This document shows, in pieces, positions 10,200 to 22,228 of a stretch of DNA of 64,000 nucleotides (positions are counted from its first letter, which is position 1; every line of letters begins with the position of its first letter). Source of the DNA: Dipteris shenzhenensis (taxonomy: Eukaryota; Polypodiophyta; Polypodiopsida; Gleicheniales). The translations under genes were made by a program, and so were the position numbers. The stretch lies in the NCBI GenBank assembly GCA_047967505.1, contig CM106541.1. The stretch is one strand, 5' to 3'. Below the pieces are notes generated by a model. It had not been told where the DNA came from and made no database searches. It was given only the letters and a program-made list of their open reading frames with translations.

Positions 10200-11395
10200 T
10201 TCCATTTAGAATCTATTTGAAAGAAAAAAAAACCAAATACGGCTAAGGGGCATGTGAAAAAAGAACCAAATATGATAAAGGAGAAGGAAATAAGCATATG
10301 CATAAGACGGAAAGCATATGAGGGAAAGCATATGCATAAGGGAAGGAGAAGCATAAGAGAAGCATAAGAGAAGGAAAAGAAAAGGAGAAGCATAAGAGAA
10401 GGAGAGGGGAAAAGAAGAGAAAGAAGAAGGGAAAAGAGATTGAAAGAGGGGAAAAGAACCAAATATGCATAATAGAAAAAAGAGAGAAAGCATATGCTTA
10501 TGCTTATGCATAAGCATATGAGCATATGCTCATGCATAAGCATAGGCATAGGCATATGCTTATGAAAAGAAGAGAAAAAGAGAGGGAAAAAGAAAAGAAG
10601 GAAAGGAGAAGGAGACATATGCTCATGCATAAGCATAAGCATAAGAGAAGAAAAAACATATACATAAGAGATTGAAAGAGGGGAAAAGAGCATAAGCATA
10701 AGAGAAGGAAAAACATATGCATACGAGAAAAAGAGAGAAAGCATATGTTTGAAAGAGGGGAAAAAGAAAAGGGGAAAAGAAGAGAAGGAAGAGGGGAAAA
10801 GAGATTGAAAGAGGGGAAAAGAGCATAATCATAAGAGAAGGAAGAGGGGGAAAGAGATTGAAAGAGGGGAAAAGAAGAGAAGGTAGAGGGGAAAAGAGAT
10901 TCAAAGAGGGGAAAAAGAAGAGAGGAAAAGAGCATAAGCATAGGAGAAGGAAGAGGGAGAAAGAGCATAAGCATAAGACAAAAAGAAAGAAAGCATATGC
11001 TTATGCATGAGCATATGAGCATAAGAGAAAAAGAGAGAAAGTGTAAGCTTGTGCTTATGCATGAGCATATGAGCATATGAGCATATGCTCATGCATAAGC
11101 ATAAGCAAAGGCAAATACATATGCTTATAAAAAGAGGAGAAAAACAGAGGAAAAAAGAGAGTGGAAAATAAGAGAAGGAAGAGGGGAAAAGAGATTGAAA
11201 GAGGGGAAAAAAAAGAGGGGAAAAGAGAATAAGCATAAGAGAAGGAAAAGCATATGCATAAGAGAAAAAGATAGAAATAATATGCTTATGCTTATGCATG
11301 AGCATATGAGGGAAAGAGGGGGGGAAAGAGGGAGGAAAAGAGGAAAAGAGGGGAAGAAGAGGGAATGAGAGAAGACAGGGAAAGAGAGGGTTCCT
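10200..11395. repeat. Purine-rich satellite with GCATATGC/GCTTATGC dyads, copy A
   Basis: About 1.2 kb of AAGAGAAGGAA-type purine sequence is punctuated by clusters of CATAAGCATA, GCATATGCTTATGC and ATGAGCATATGAGC. Many of these are short palindromes. A near-identical array is at 17086-18245, and another at 46390-47450. A more regular relative on the opposite strand is at 42900-45250. Frames across it rich in Ser, Phe, Leu, Tyr and Met are composition artefacts. Confidence 0.9.
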
Positions 11396-12185
11396 ACGCC
11401 CATCACTGCAGCTAGTGCTTAAGGCGTTAGCTGCAGGCCACGTAAGCGCTAGCTGCACGCCAATGCAAATAACGAAAATAACAAAAGGAAAAAAGCGGAA
11501 GCACTTTCTTACTTGGAAAAGTCCCGCTCGGTGTTTCGTGGACTCGCCTTACAAAAAAGAGAAAGCATAACATTTTTTCAGATAACTAGTTAGAGGAAGG
11601 AGAAGCTTAAGGAAGCAACTTTTCAAAGGGATTGGATTGAGAAGACAAGCATAAGCCTACAAATAAGGAGAAAGCATAAGCCTACAAACAAGAAGAAAGA
11701 GGAGGAAGAGAAATACCAAAAAGAGAAGAGGTGAGTCTTCTTTCTTTTACCAAATCCAGTCAAGATAAAAATTAGCACATACGCTTAGCAATACAAGGAG
11801 AAACATGCTTCAACATTCACAAAACGAAATCTCACAAAAAAGGAACCTACATCGCTTAAAGAGACACACCTTCTTGAAAAACTTCCTTTCACACAAGCAG
11901 AGAGGGAGAAGGGTGGAGAGGGAGCACACATTAGGGAAAAAGGGAGCTCATTTTGGGGCCTTGTAAGAAATTCACTATTTTTTGATTTATTTCTCTCCTA
12001 AAAGACCTCAAAAATAGTCAAATACGAAAACGTGGCTCCGAACTGTCAGTAAGGACTATAGAACTGTCAGTTCAGAAAGGAATAAGATAATCTTTTGTCT
12101 AACTAACACGATTTTGCATTAAATATCTCCTTAGATTTTTTTCTGTTTCCTGAAGATTCCGCATCTCTTTTGCCGACGTGTGCAG
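11396..12185 (+). promoter_or_regulatory. Putative 5' UTR region and first intron of transposase-like gene, copy A
   Basis: After a short inverted-repeat segment (GCTAGTGC..GCGTTAGCTGC, 11405-11455) the sequence becomes less biased. A strong donor, GAGAAGAG|GTGAGT, is at 11731. A matching acceptor, CGTGTGCAG|GCC, is at 12185. This suggests a non-coding first exon and a roughly 455-base leader intron. The same arrangement is at 18591 and 19070 in copy B. No TATA box is obvious, so the promoter is inferred. Confidence 0.4.
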
Positions 12186-14343
12186 GCCTTTCATGAAGAA
12201 TCCATCACTGAACTTGGTGATTGCAAGTTTTCAAAATATTTACATGGATACCGCCACACTTCTACGATTCATGTTAGAATAGGAAATTATTGGAGCCTGC
12301 AAAAGAAAATATGGATCCGAACCTTCTTCATGTTAAACAAATGAAAGGATTGCTTTCTTGTGGTGTAGCAAAAGGTTTGATTCAGGAAAAAAAATACAAA
12401 ACAGTCAAACGCATTGTTGTAGAGGACTTTGTATCCACCAATAATCAAGTTGATGGCACTATAATCCAAGAGGCTCTTAATGTTAGTGGAGTTAGCAGGA
12501 AGGGATATAGTTCAACTTTCCATGCGATATCCTCAAGTTTGAAAGATCAAAGGATGAAACGAGTTTTACTGCCAAATCCAGCAACCGTGTGGAGGATAAG
12601 AGGTCATTTGAATGAAAGTATAGATGAGTCTATTGGGCAGTATATCCATATTGAAGAAATATTTCATGGTGGTAAAGGAACCACTGTGTATGACCCTTGG
12701 AACAATATATTTGTAGATCTACAACAACTTCAAAGAAGAATGGTTGAGTTTTATGGAATAACATTTGAGGAGTGCAAAGGCATTTTGAAATTTGTTATCA
12801 AACTGGATGAGTGTGAGGTTGTAAAGGAAAAGAAAATGGAAAGTGTTACTATTACATTGATGAATGGAGCACTTGATACATCATTGACTGAAGCGAGTTT
12901 GAAGTATTTTAGTGTGCAGTAGGAGAAACACATATGGTGGTTAGGCTCATTCCAGGTATGATCATTTTTTGTTTCGTACTTGATTTTGGTCATTGTTTTC
13001 AAATATGTTATAGTAAGACTTTTGTTTTCTATAATCTGGAAGGTGAAGATGGAAGACCATGAAATACTAGATTGGGTGTTTCACCACATGAAAATACCAA
13101 GAATAATCAAAAGACAAGTGCAAGGCGAGAATCTCCATGTTGCAGGAAAAGGTGATTTTCAAGTAGAGTGGCACATGGCAGGGGATCTTAAAACACTTAA
13201 GTGCATGTATAACGTTAGTAAAGGAGGCAACTCAAAGTCTCCTTGTCTTTACTGCAAAGAATCAGCTCAAGTAATGGATTCCAAATGGTGGAAGAGAGCA
13301 CCTAATAGAGATAAAGTTGACCCTGACTTCAAGGCCATTCTGGACATTCCACTATGTAATGTTCACATCTGCACATTGCATGGTTCATGTCAAATTATTG
13401 AGAAATTGGTATTTTTGTATATTGGATTTGCTTGGAAACTCCGTCCCGAAAAAAAATAGAAAGGATGCTCTTCAAGCTTTGGAAAAAGTGTTATCCGATA
13501 TAGGTCTGCATGGAGGAGATGTTCAAATCACAAAGGATTTAAAAAATTCTACTAATGGCAAGGAGGTACCAATCAAGCCCTTTATTGGTGGTGTTAAGGC
13601 AAGAAGATTCTTGTCTCAACCCAAACACAGTAAGCAAGTAAGGCAAGGTAGAACAGTTTCAAAGATTAATTATGGATTGTGGAAGCAAGTCCATAATGCT
13701 GTGAAAGATCATGAGGCAGATGGGGAAGCACGAAATGTGAAGGCAGAGGTCTGGAGGTCTCTTGATCAACTCTTCATGTTCTGTGAAAAAGTAACATGGA
13801 CAGAGAGAGATTACAAGAACTTTGAAGAGGCAATTAAACGTTTTGGGAAGTCAATGAAAGACGCATGGACAACCTGCAATATAACTCATACATGGTAAGG
13901 TTATGTCTTCTTCTTTTACTTAAGTGTGATCCTCTTTTTTTTTATTACTTAGTATGCATTCTTATGTCTTACAGCATATCATCTACAACCACCTTCCCTA
14001 TTTTGTCAAAAAGTATGGATGCCCAACAATTTGGTCTACCCAAGGCATGGAGAAGTCTCACTACATGGCACGTAATGCATTTTTCAAACACACACAGCAC
14101 TATGGAGGGAGTCAAAAGGCAAATAGTCTGAAGGAAGCCTTCCAATGGTTTTACCGAGGCATACTACAGAGGCTGCATGCTAAAAGAAAAGTTGCTAGCT
14201 CCAAAGTCAAGCTTGCTTTTCTTCTAGCCCAAAAGCAAAGACGAAGACAAACTCTAGACAATTCAATGGCAGCAAAGAGACATAGACAATGGAGGGAACT
14301 GAAGATATTTAGAAACCATAAATGGACAAGTAAACATGAATAG
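12186..14343 (+). pseudogene. Spliced transposase-like gene, copy A (N-terminal deletion)
   Basis: I cannot assign a named family. Exons read 12290-12955, 13043-13894 and 13953-14343, with introns 12956-13042 and 13895-13952 that have GT/AG borders and keep frame. Candidate catalytic residues for an RNase H-like DDE fold are Asp in FVIKLDECEVV, a middle position near IPLCNVHICTLHG (Asn here), and Glu in STQGMEKSHYMARNAFF. CLYC and HICTLH look like a zinc-binding insertion between the last two. The C-terminus is basic. About 730 bases of the N-terminal region present in copy B are deleted at about 12270. Damage includes a TAG at 12920 and a frame break at an A8 run (13449-13456). The order of motifs suggests a cut-and-paste transposase, but this is inference. 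Confidence 0.55.
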
Positions 14344-14693
14344 CAGTTTGTAACTTATTGGTGTTATGTCCACATGTTTTCAAACTCAATCAATAGAATT
14401 TTTTTTTGTGGAACAAGTGACTCTTGGTGTTATGCCTATATGATTTGAGACTCCATCAATAGTATTTCTTTTGTGAAACATGTGATCTAAATGTAATACA
14501 ATTTGTTCACAATTTCAATATATTGTTTGTTTAATATTTAATGACACCACTCTATCTATCCCAAGGACTTTGTACAAATCAGTTCATCTTCAACTTATTG
14601 TTCATTTATACAAGATCATACCAGACATCAAAGACTTTGTACAAATCAGTTCAACTTCAATATAATGTTTGTGCTATATTTGATGACTAAATC
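14344..14693. other. Spacer between convergent genes, with internal duplications
   Basis: AT-rich sequence between the two convergent stop codons. It contains two imperfect local duplications: a roughly 75-base unit around TTGGTGTTATG (14357 and 14430), and a unit around GACTTTGTACAAATCAGTTCA (14567 and 14632). It probably holds the 3' ends of both transcripts. The same spacer is at 21879-22228. Confidence 0.5.
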
Positions 14694-16484
14694 CTATTTC
14701 TCCCAGGGCCTGCCGATCGGAGCTCTCTTTTTGATCTTGATTGGACTCTTTTTCTTCCTTATGGGCTTGATGTTGACTGTTTGTTTATCAATGCTTGCTT
14801 CTGTTGCTTGTCTGGGAGGGGTATCCTTTTCTTCAGCTGTCTCCACGTGTTCTTCTTCTTGGATTGTGTCGCCTGATGCAATCATGGGTGGCTCTCGAAA
14901 CCTTATGAGCTTGTGTTTTCCATAGCCCTCCAGACATTTGGGCTCCTTAACACCACATGCTAATGCATAAGAAGTGTAAGACAAAAAGTAAGAGGCCCTA
15001 GAGGCCTGCTTGTTCACATAATCCCCAAATATATCTATGGCAGACAACCTCTCTATCAAAATGATCTTTTCCTTTTGCCATGAAAGATCATGTCCACCTA
15101 AAACCCTGGACAAACATTTTAAGAAGTAAACAATGGCTTCTCCATTGTTGCTCAACTGCCTATGGTAAATCAAGATCTTAGCACTGCCTAGATCATGAAT
15201 ATAATGAGCTAGGCTTGATAGTTGGCCAAACCCAGCCACCCTACTTCCACTTGTTCTCTAGAGGAATGTGTCATCCTCAATTTGTAGCTGCCACATATCA
15301 AAAGATTGGAGTGAGACAATACACAACCTACAAAACATTTAAGCAGAAGACAAAGTATTTGATTTGAAGTAACAAGATCGTACCTTCTCATTTTCATCAG
15401 CAGCAAGCAGTTCATCTTTCCAAAGATTTATTCCTCTCCCCTCCAGTCTAGCCTCTTCTTTAAGCTTTTTCGTGTATAGTGCTGAGAGATTCATAGCTTC
15501 CTGTGTGAGCTGGAAGGCAGCTTCACTTGGCTCTTGGAACTTTTCAGCCTCTTTGAAACAAATAGTAAGGGCCTCTGCAGGATCAAAAATTGTTTCCAAA
15601 GCCAGAAGTGAATGGTCATCCTCGATGCCAACCTCCTTGTCAAGCCTTGAAGCCTTGGCAATAAGGGAAATGGCATAGTCCTCCCTCAAATTGAACATAC
15701 ACTCTATATCATGGAGGAAAACATAATCTTTTCCACCAATCAAGACACCTGGAAGCATGGGCACTGCATAGTTGCTGCTCTTAACGTCAAAATCTTCAAT
15801 TGGCTGTTCTGCCCTAAGAGTTTTTGTCGTCAGTTGAACAAGGTCAAGAGCAGCCACTTGCAGCCCCTCATCCTGGAGGTTGATATCTTCTTCTTGCTCT
15901 GCCATTTTTGTTACCAAAGTAACATCCTCTTTTTCCTCTGCTTCAGATGTGTCTTCTTCTTTAGCCTCCTTCCCTTGTTCATCCAAAGAGTCCTAACTGA
16001 AGACAATGTCCATAAGGAATGCCATGGTTTCCTTAAGCACTCTACGCTTTCTGGTGTGCAAGTTACAATTGAATTTATATTGATCAGGCAAGCTGTCAAA
16101 TCTTCTATTCACATGGTACCTCAGCCTGTCAATGGAGAAAATATGATTTATATGCACAAAAACCTTTTCACCTTCCACAATTCTTCCTGCCTCTGTCAGT
16201 TGTTTGAAGTTATCCCAATGGTCTGAAAGAAAATCTTTATGATGCTCCACTGCAGAGCTCATAGTGAACTCCATGTTGAAAATACTATGGTATATGTGGA
16301 AGTTCCTCTGAGCCTTGCATTTGTGAAGAAACTCAAATAGGAGCAAATCTGTGAGCCAAATGGCAGCTCTTCCGGCCAAGCTCCAAACGGTGACTCCCAC
16401 AACGGCTCGACCTCTCCAATGACGTAGCTCCATATCTGCAGTAGTATCGGGCCTCCATTGATGCAACATGTTGTGCAACTCCAA
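14694..16484 (-). pseudogene. Unrecognised second gene of the cassette, copy A
   Basis: Convergent with the transposase-like gene. On the - strand, exon 1 runs 16484 to 15384. Its intron, 15383-15288, has GT/AG borders. Exon 2 runs 15287 to 14694, and the frame is kept across the junction. The N-terminal part has an Arg/His-rich region (HINHIFSIDRLRYHVNRRF). The middle is strongly acidic (KEAKEEDTSEAEEKED). The C-terminal exon holds SSLAHYIHDLGSAKILIYHRQL and SRVLGGHDLSWQKEKIILIERL. It ends in an acidic stretch and a Lys/Arg tail that could be a nuclear signal. I know no family for it. TAG stops at 15993 and 15258 are both shared with copy B. It may be a transposon accessory protein or a captured host gene. 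Confidence 0.5.
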
Positions 16485-16560
16485 TAGCGCTCAGGCTTAT
16501 GATATTCAACGACTATAGCCAAGCTGCCTCTATCAATGAACAACTCCAATGAAGGCCCCT

Positions 16561-16990
16561 CGCAGTACAAGAACACATGGGAGATCATGAATCTTTGAAA
16601 GAAAGAGTCTATCAATTGGAGAAGCATACAGAGACCAAATTAGTCACCTACCATGCCATGACAATAGAAAAATGCAAAAAAAAGGCATGGTTTGACACGA
16701 ATCTTAAATTCAAAGACACCAATGAAGGTGACTTGGTCTTGTTATACAATGCCAAATTACACAAGGAATAACTCAAGTATCTACGTAAAGGGCCCCACTA
16801 AGTCAAAAAGATTTGAGGCTCTATCGGTCATGGCCATCTCTCCACAACCTACGAGGATCCCGTAGGTTGTGTCGTGTGTTCCTCAGTCGCCCTTGTTCCA
16901 CTACCCAGCGGCTTAAACCCCACGCAGAAGCACGCATTCCCATGTTGTACTTCACCCAGTCACTCTTGCGTAATCTTCTCTTTTACATGA
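16561..16990 (+). pseudogene. Integrase C-terminal fragment at start of tandem copy B
   Basis: At 16560 the sequence switches from the end of the second gene (GAAGGCCCCT) straight into the integrase tail (GCAGTACAAGAACACATGGG), matching 9683. This is the junction of a direct duplication of about 6.9 kb. The fragment encodes the last roughly 64 codons of the integrase frame, in the same frame as copy A, and then the GPF/Y-like remnant. Confidence 0.85.
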
Positions 16991-17085
16991 GCTGGCAGAG
17001 AAGCTATGTCTATAATCCATGTGACGTGGGGAACCGGGTTGGGGTTTAGGGAGGACATCCATGGGTGAGGGCATGGTTGTTCCAT

Positions 17086-18245
17086 TTAGAATCTATTTGA
17101 AAAAAAAAAAAACCAAATACGGCTAAGGAGCATGTGAAAAAAGAACCAAATATGACAAAGGAGAAGGAAATAAGCATATGCATAAGACGGAAAGCATATG
17201 AGGGAAAGCATATGCATAAGGGAAGGAGAAGCATAAGAGAAGCATAAGAGAAGGAAAAGAGAAGGAGAAGAATAAGAGAAGGAGAGGGGAAAAGAAGAGA
17301 AAGAAGAGGGGAAAAGAGATTGAAAGAGGGGAAAAGAACCAAATATGCATAATAGAAAAAAGAGAGAAAGCATATGCTTATGCTTATGCATAAGCATATG
17401 AGCATATGCTCATGCATAAGCATAGGCATAGGCATATGCTTATGAAAAGAAGAGAAAAAGAGAGGGAAAAAGAAAAGAAGGAAAGGAGAAGGAGACATAT
17501 GCTCATGCATAAGCATAAGCATAAGAGAAGAAAAAACATATACATAAGAGATTGAAAGAGGGAAAAAGAGCATAAGCATAAGAGAAGGAAAAACATATGC
17601 ATACGAGAAAAAGAGAGAAAGCATATGTTTGAAAGAGGGGAAAAGAGATTAAAAGAGGGGAAAAAGAAAAGGGGAAAAGAAGAGAAGGAAGAGGGGAAAA
17701 GAGCATAATCATAAGAGAAGGAAGAGGGGGAAAGAGATTGAAAGAGAGGAAAAGAAGAGAAGGTAGAGGGGAAAAGAGATTCAAAGAGGGGAAAAAGAAG
17801 AGACGAAAAGAGCATAAGCATAAGAGAAGGAAGTGGGAGAAAGAGCATAAGCATAAGACAAAAAGAAAGAAAGCATATGCTTATGCATGAGCATATGAGC
17901 ATAAGAGAAAAAGAGAGAAAGTGTAAGCTTGTGCTTATGCATGAGCATATGAGCATATGCTCATGCATAAGCATAAGCAAAGGCAAATACATATGCTTAT
18001 AAAAAGAGGAGAAAAAGAGAGGAAAAAAGAGAGTGGAAAATAAGAGAAGGAAGAGGGGAAAAGAGATTGAAAGAGGGGAAAAGAGAATAAGCATAAGAGA
18101 AGGAAAAGCATATGCATAAGAGAAAAAGAGAGAAATAATATGCTTATGCTTATGCATGAGCATATGAGGGAAAGAGGGGGGGAAAGAGGGAGGAAAAGAG
18201 AAAAAGAGGGGAAGAAGAGGGAATGAGAGAAGAGAGGGAAAGAGA
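17086..18245. repeat. Purine-rich dyad satellite, copy B
   Basis: This is the tandem-duplicate counterpart of the array at 10200-11395, with the same order of purine words and CATAAGCATA/GCATATGC clusters. It differs by small block insertions and deletions, for example near 17640 and 17690. That is the expected pattern of slippage after duplication. Confidence 0.9.
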
Positions 18246-18590
18246 GGGTTCCTACGCCCATCACTGCAGCTAGTGCTTAAGGCGTTAGCTACAGGCCACT
18301 TAAGCGCGCTAGCTGCAGGCCAATGCAGATAATGGAAATAACAAAAGGGAAAAAGAGGAAGCACTTTCTTACTTGGAAAAGTCCCACTTGGTGTTTCATG
18401 GAGTGGCCTTACAAAAAAGAGAAAACATAACATTTTTTCAAATAACTAGTTAGAGGAAGGAGGAGCTTAAAGAAGCAACTTTTCAAAGGGATTGGATTGA
18501 GAAGACAAGCATAAACCTACAAATAAGGAGAAAGCATAAGCCCACAAACAAGGAGAAAGAGGAGGAAGAGAAATACCAAAAAGAGAAGAG

Positions 18591-19070
18591 GTGAGTCTTC
18601 TTTCTTTCACCAAATCTCGTCTTTTGTCCTTAGCCTTTGAAAATAAAGGATAAAAATTAGCACATACGCTTAGCAATACAAGGAGAAACATGCTTCAACA
18701 TTCACAAAATGAAATCTCACAAAAAAGGAACCTACATCGCTTAAAGAGACACACCTTCTTGGAAAACTTCCTTTCACACAAGCAGAGAGGGAGAAGGGTG
18801 GAGAGGGAGCACACATTAGGGAAAAAGGGAGCTCATTTTGGCGCCTTGTAAGAAATTCACTATTTTTTTATTTATTTCTCTCCTAAAAGACCTCAAAAAT
18901 AGTAAAATACGAAAACGTGGCTCAAAACTGTCAGTAAGGACTATAGGACTGTGAGTTCAGAAAGGAATAAGATAATCTTTTGTCTAACTAACACGATTTT
19001 GCATTAAATATCTCCTTAGATTTATTTTTTTTTCCCGAAGATTCCGCATCTCTTTTGCCAACGTGTGCAG
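18591..19070 (+). other. Putative leader intron, transposase-like gene copy B
   Basis: The donor AAGAG|GTGAGT is at 18591 and the acceptor TGTGCAG is at 19064-19070, matching copy A. Compared with A, a 30-base segment around 18617-18645 is extra. No coding evidence inside. Confidence 0.4.
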
Positions 19071-21878
19071 GCCTTTCATAAAGAATCCATCACTGAACTT
19101 GGTGATTGCAAGTTTTCAAAATATTTACATGGATACCGCCACACTTCTACGATTCATGTTACAAAACGTCTATGAGATTGGCAAGCAAACTTCGCAACCT
19201 CAGAAGCATAAAAAATGGCCGATACTAGTGAGTCACTATCTCAGAAGAAGCGATTACACCATCTTCACATCGACTTAGAAGAACAATATGCTCCAGCACA
19301 AAAAAGACGAAAGGATACGGTGCTGAATGCTCAACAGCGGGAAAATATGAGAAGAGAAGGGCTTCAACATATTGACTTATGGTGCGATGGAAGCATATAT
19401 CCAAAATGTCAAGTAAAAAACTCTACACCTCCATTTGTCAATGCCACCACATTACTGAGGTTTGCCAGTGATGGACAAAATGGACTTCTTGGTTATATTT
19501 CAGCGCAGTCTGCATTTGCACAAACGTATAAAATGATGTATCTACAAGAAAAGGGGGCCAGGATGTAGGAGATAGCCATTTGTGCAAAATTGGAGCAGCA
19601 GTTGTAGAATGAAATTGAGGAGCATTCAAAGAGTAAAAAAGAGTTGACAAGAGCAAGAAAGAAGAGAACCGTGCTTGGAGACAGACTACGTAGCAGGAAG
19701 ATTAAAAACATTGCAAATTTGAAGGCTGGGACTGTGGATGCAAGCGAAGAATTCAGGAAGCAACGTTAGATTGAAATTTATCATTTTGTATACTCAAAAA
19801 GGCTCTCAAATGACTATATCTATTTCGTCCATTACCGCAAAACAAGAATGGAGGTGCTGAATGATATAGGCATACTGTGTTGTTACTATAGGGAATTATT
19901 GGAGCCTGCAAAAGAAAATATGGATCCGAACCTTCTTCATAATAAACAAATGAAAGGATTGCTTTCTTGTGGTGTAGCAAAAGGTTTGATTGAGGAAAAA
20001 AAATACAAAACAGTCAAACGCAATGTTGTAGAGGACTTTGTATCCAATAATCAAGTTGATGGGACTACAATCCAAGAGGCTCTTGATGTTAGTGGAGTTA
20101 GCAGGAAGGGATATAGTTCAATTTTCCATCTCGAGTTTTCCATGCGATATCCTCAACTTTGAAAGATCAAAGGATTAAACGAGTTTTACTGCCAAATCCA
20201 GCAACCATGTGGAGGATAAGAGGTCATTTGAATGAAAGTATAGATGAGTCTATTGGGCAATATATCCATATTGAAGAAATATTTCATGGTGGTAAAGGAA
20301 CCATTGTGTATGACCCTTGGAACAATATATTTGTAGATCTACAACAACTTCAAAGAAGAATGGTCGAGTTTTATGGAATAACATTTGAGGAGTGCAAAGG
20401 CATATTGAAATTTGTTATCAAACTGGATGAGTGTGAGGTTGTAAAGGAAAAGAAAATGGAAAGTGTTACTATTACATTGATGAATGGAGCACTTGATACA
20501 TCATTGACTGAAGTGAGTTCGAAGTATTTTAGTGTGCAGTCGAAGAAACACATATGGTGGTTAGGCTCATTCCAGGTATGATCATTTTTTGTTTCGTACT
20601 TGATTTTGGTCATTGTTTTCAAATCTGTTATAGTAAGACTTTTGTTTTCTATAATCTGGCAGGTGAAGACGGAAGACCATGAAACACTAGATTGGGTGTT
20701 TCACCACATGAAAATACCAAGAAGAATCAAAAGACAAGTGTAAGGCGAGAATCTCCATGTTGCAGGAATCAAAGTCTCCTTGTCTTTACTGCAAAGAATC
20801 AGCTCAAGTAATGGATTCCAAATGGTGGAAGAGCGCACCTAATAGAGATAAAGTTGACCCTGACTTCAAGGCCATTCTGGACATTCCACTATGTAATGTT
20901 CACATCTGCACATTGCATGGTTCATGTCAAATTATTGAGAAATTGGTATTTTTGTATATTGGATTTGCTTGGAAACTCTGTCCTGAAAAAAAATAGAAAG
21001 GATGCTCTTCAAGCTTTGGAAAAAGTGTTATCCGATATAGGTCTGCATGGAGGAGATGTTCAAATCACAAAGGATTTTAAAAAGTCTACTAATGGCAAGG
21101 AGGTACCAATCAAGCCCTTTATTGGTGGTGTTAAGGCAAAAGATTCTTGTCTCAACCCAAACATAGTAGGCAAGTAAGGCAAGGTAGAACAATTTCAAAG
21201 ATTAATTATGGATTGTGGAAGCAAGTCCATAATGCTGTGAAAGATCATGAGGTAGACGGGGAGGCACGAAATGTGAAGGCAGAGGTCTGAAGGTCTCTTG
21301 ATCAACTCTTCATGTTCTGTGACAAAGTAACATGGACAGAGAGTGATTACAAGAACTTTGAAGAGGCAATTAAACGTTTTGGGAAGTCAATAAAAGACGC
21401 ATGGACAGCCTGCAATATAACTCATACATGGTAAGGTTCTGTCTTCTTCTTTTACTTAAGTGTGATCCTTTTTTTTAAACTACTTACTATGCATTCTTAT
21501 GTCTTACAGCATATCATCTACAACCACCTTCCCTATTTTGTCAAAAAGTATGGATGCCCAACAATTTGGTCTACCCAAGGCATGGAGAAGTCTCACTACA
21601 TGGCACGTAATGCATTTTTCAGACACACACAACACTATGGAGGGAGTCAAAAGGCAAATAGTCTGAAGGAAGTATTCCAATGGTTTTACTGAGGCATACT
21701 ACAGAGGCTGCATGCTAAAAGAACAGTTGCTAGCTCCAAAGTCAAGCTTGCTTTTCTTCTAGCCCAAAAGCAAAGACGAAGACAAACTCTAGACAATTCA
21801 ATGGCAGCAGAGAGACATAGACAATGGAGGGAATTGAAGATATTTAAAAACCATAAATGGACAAGTAAACATGAATAG
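19071..21878 (+). pseudogene. Spliced transposase-like gene, copy B (full N-terminus, decayed)
   Basis: This copy keeps the N-terminal region lost in A. From the Met at 19215 one frame runs to 20159, interrupted only by three TAG codons (19566, 19605, 19767). The N-terminus holds a basic motif (QKRRKD), HIDLWCDGSIYPKC with a possible Cys pair, and a long charged, coiled-coil-like stretch (HSKSKKELTRARKKR). A 14-base duplication near 20128 then breaks the frame; the rest continues to the Asp motif (FVIKLDECEVV). Intron 1 (20576-20662) has a better acceptor than in A. A deletion near 20767 removes the codons before CLYC, the A8 frame break is shared (20986-20993), and the last acceptor has lost its AG near 21489. 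The two copies therefore carry largely different damage. Confidence 0.55.
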
Positions 21879-22228
21879 CAGTTTGTAACTTATTGGTGTT
21901 ATGTCCACATGTTTTCAAACTCAATCAATAGAATTTTTTTTTGTGGAACAAGTGACTCTTGGTGTTATGCCTATATGATTTGAGACTCCATCAATAGTAT
22001 TTCTTTTGTGAAACATGTGATCTAAATGTAATACAATTTGTTCACAATTTCAATATATTGTTTGTTTAATATTTAATGACACCACTCTATCTATCCCAAG
22101 GACTTTGTACAAATCAGTTCATCTTCAACTTATTGTTCATTTATACAAGATCATACCAGACATCAAAGACTTTGTATAAATCCGTTCAACTTCAATATAA
22201 TGTTTGTGCTATATTTGATGACTAAATC

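Noticed and set aside
10166-11458. Several - strand frames of 90-190 codons rich in Ser, Phe, Leu, Met, Tyr (also 17046-18433 and 46336-47406)
   Set aside because: They follow the purine satellite and change with its indels. Overlapping frames in the same strand are equally open.
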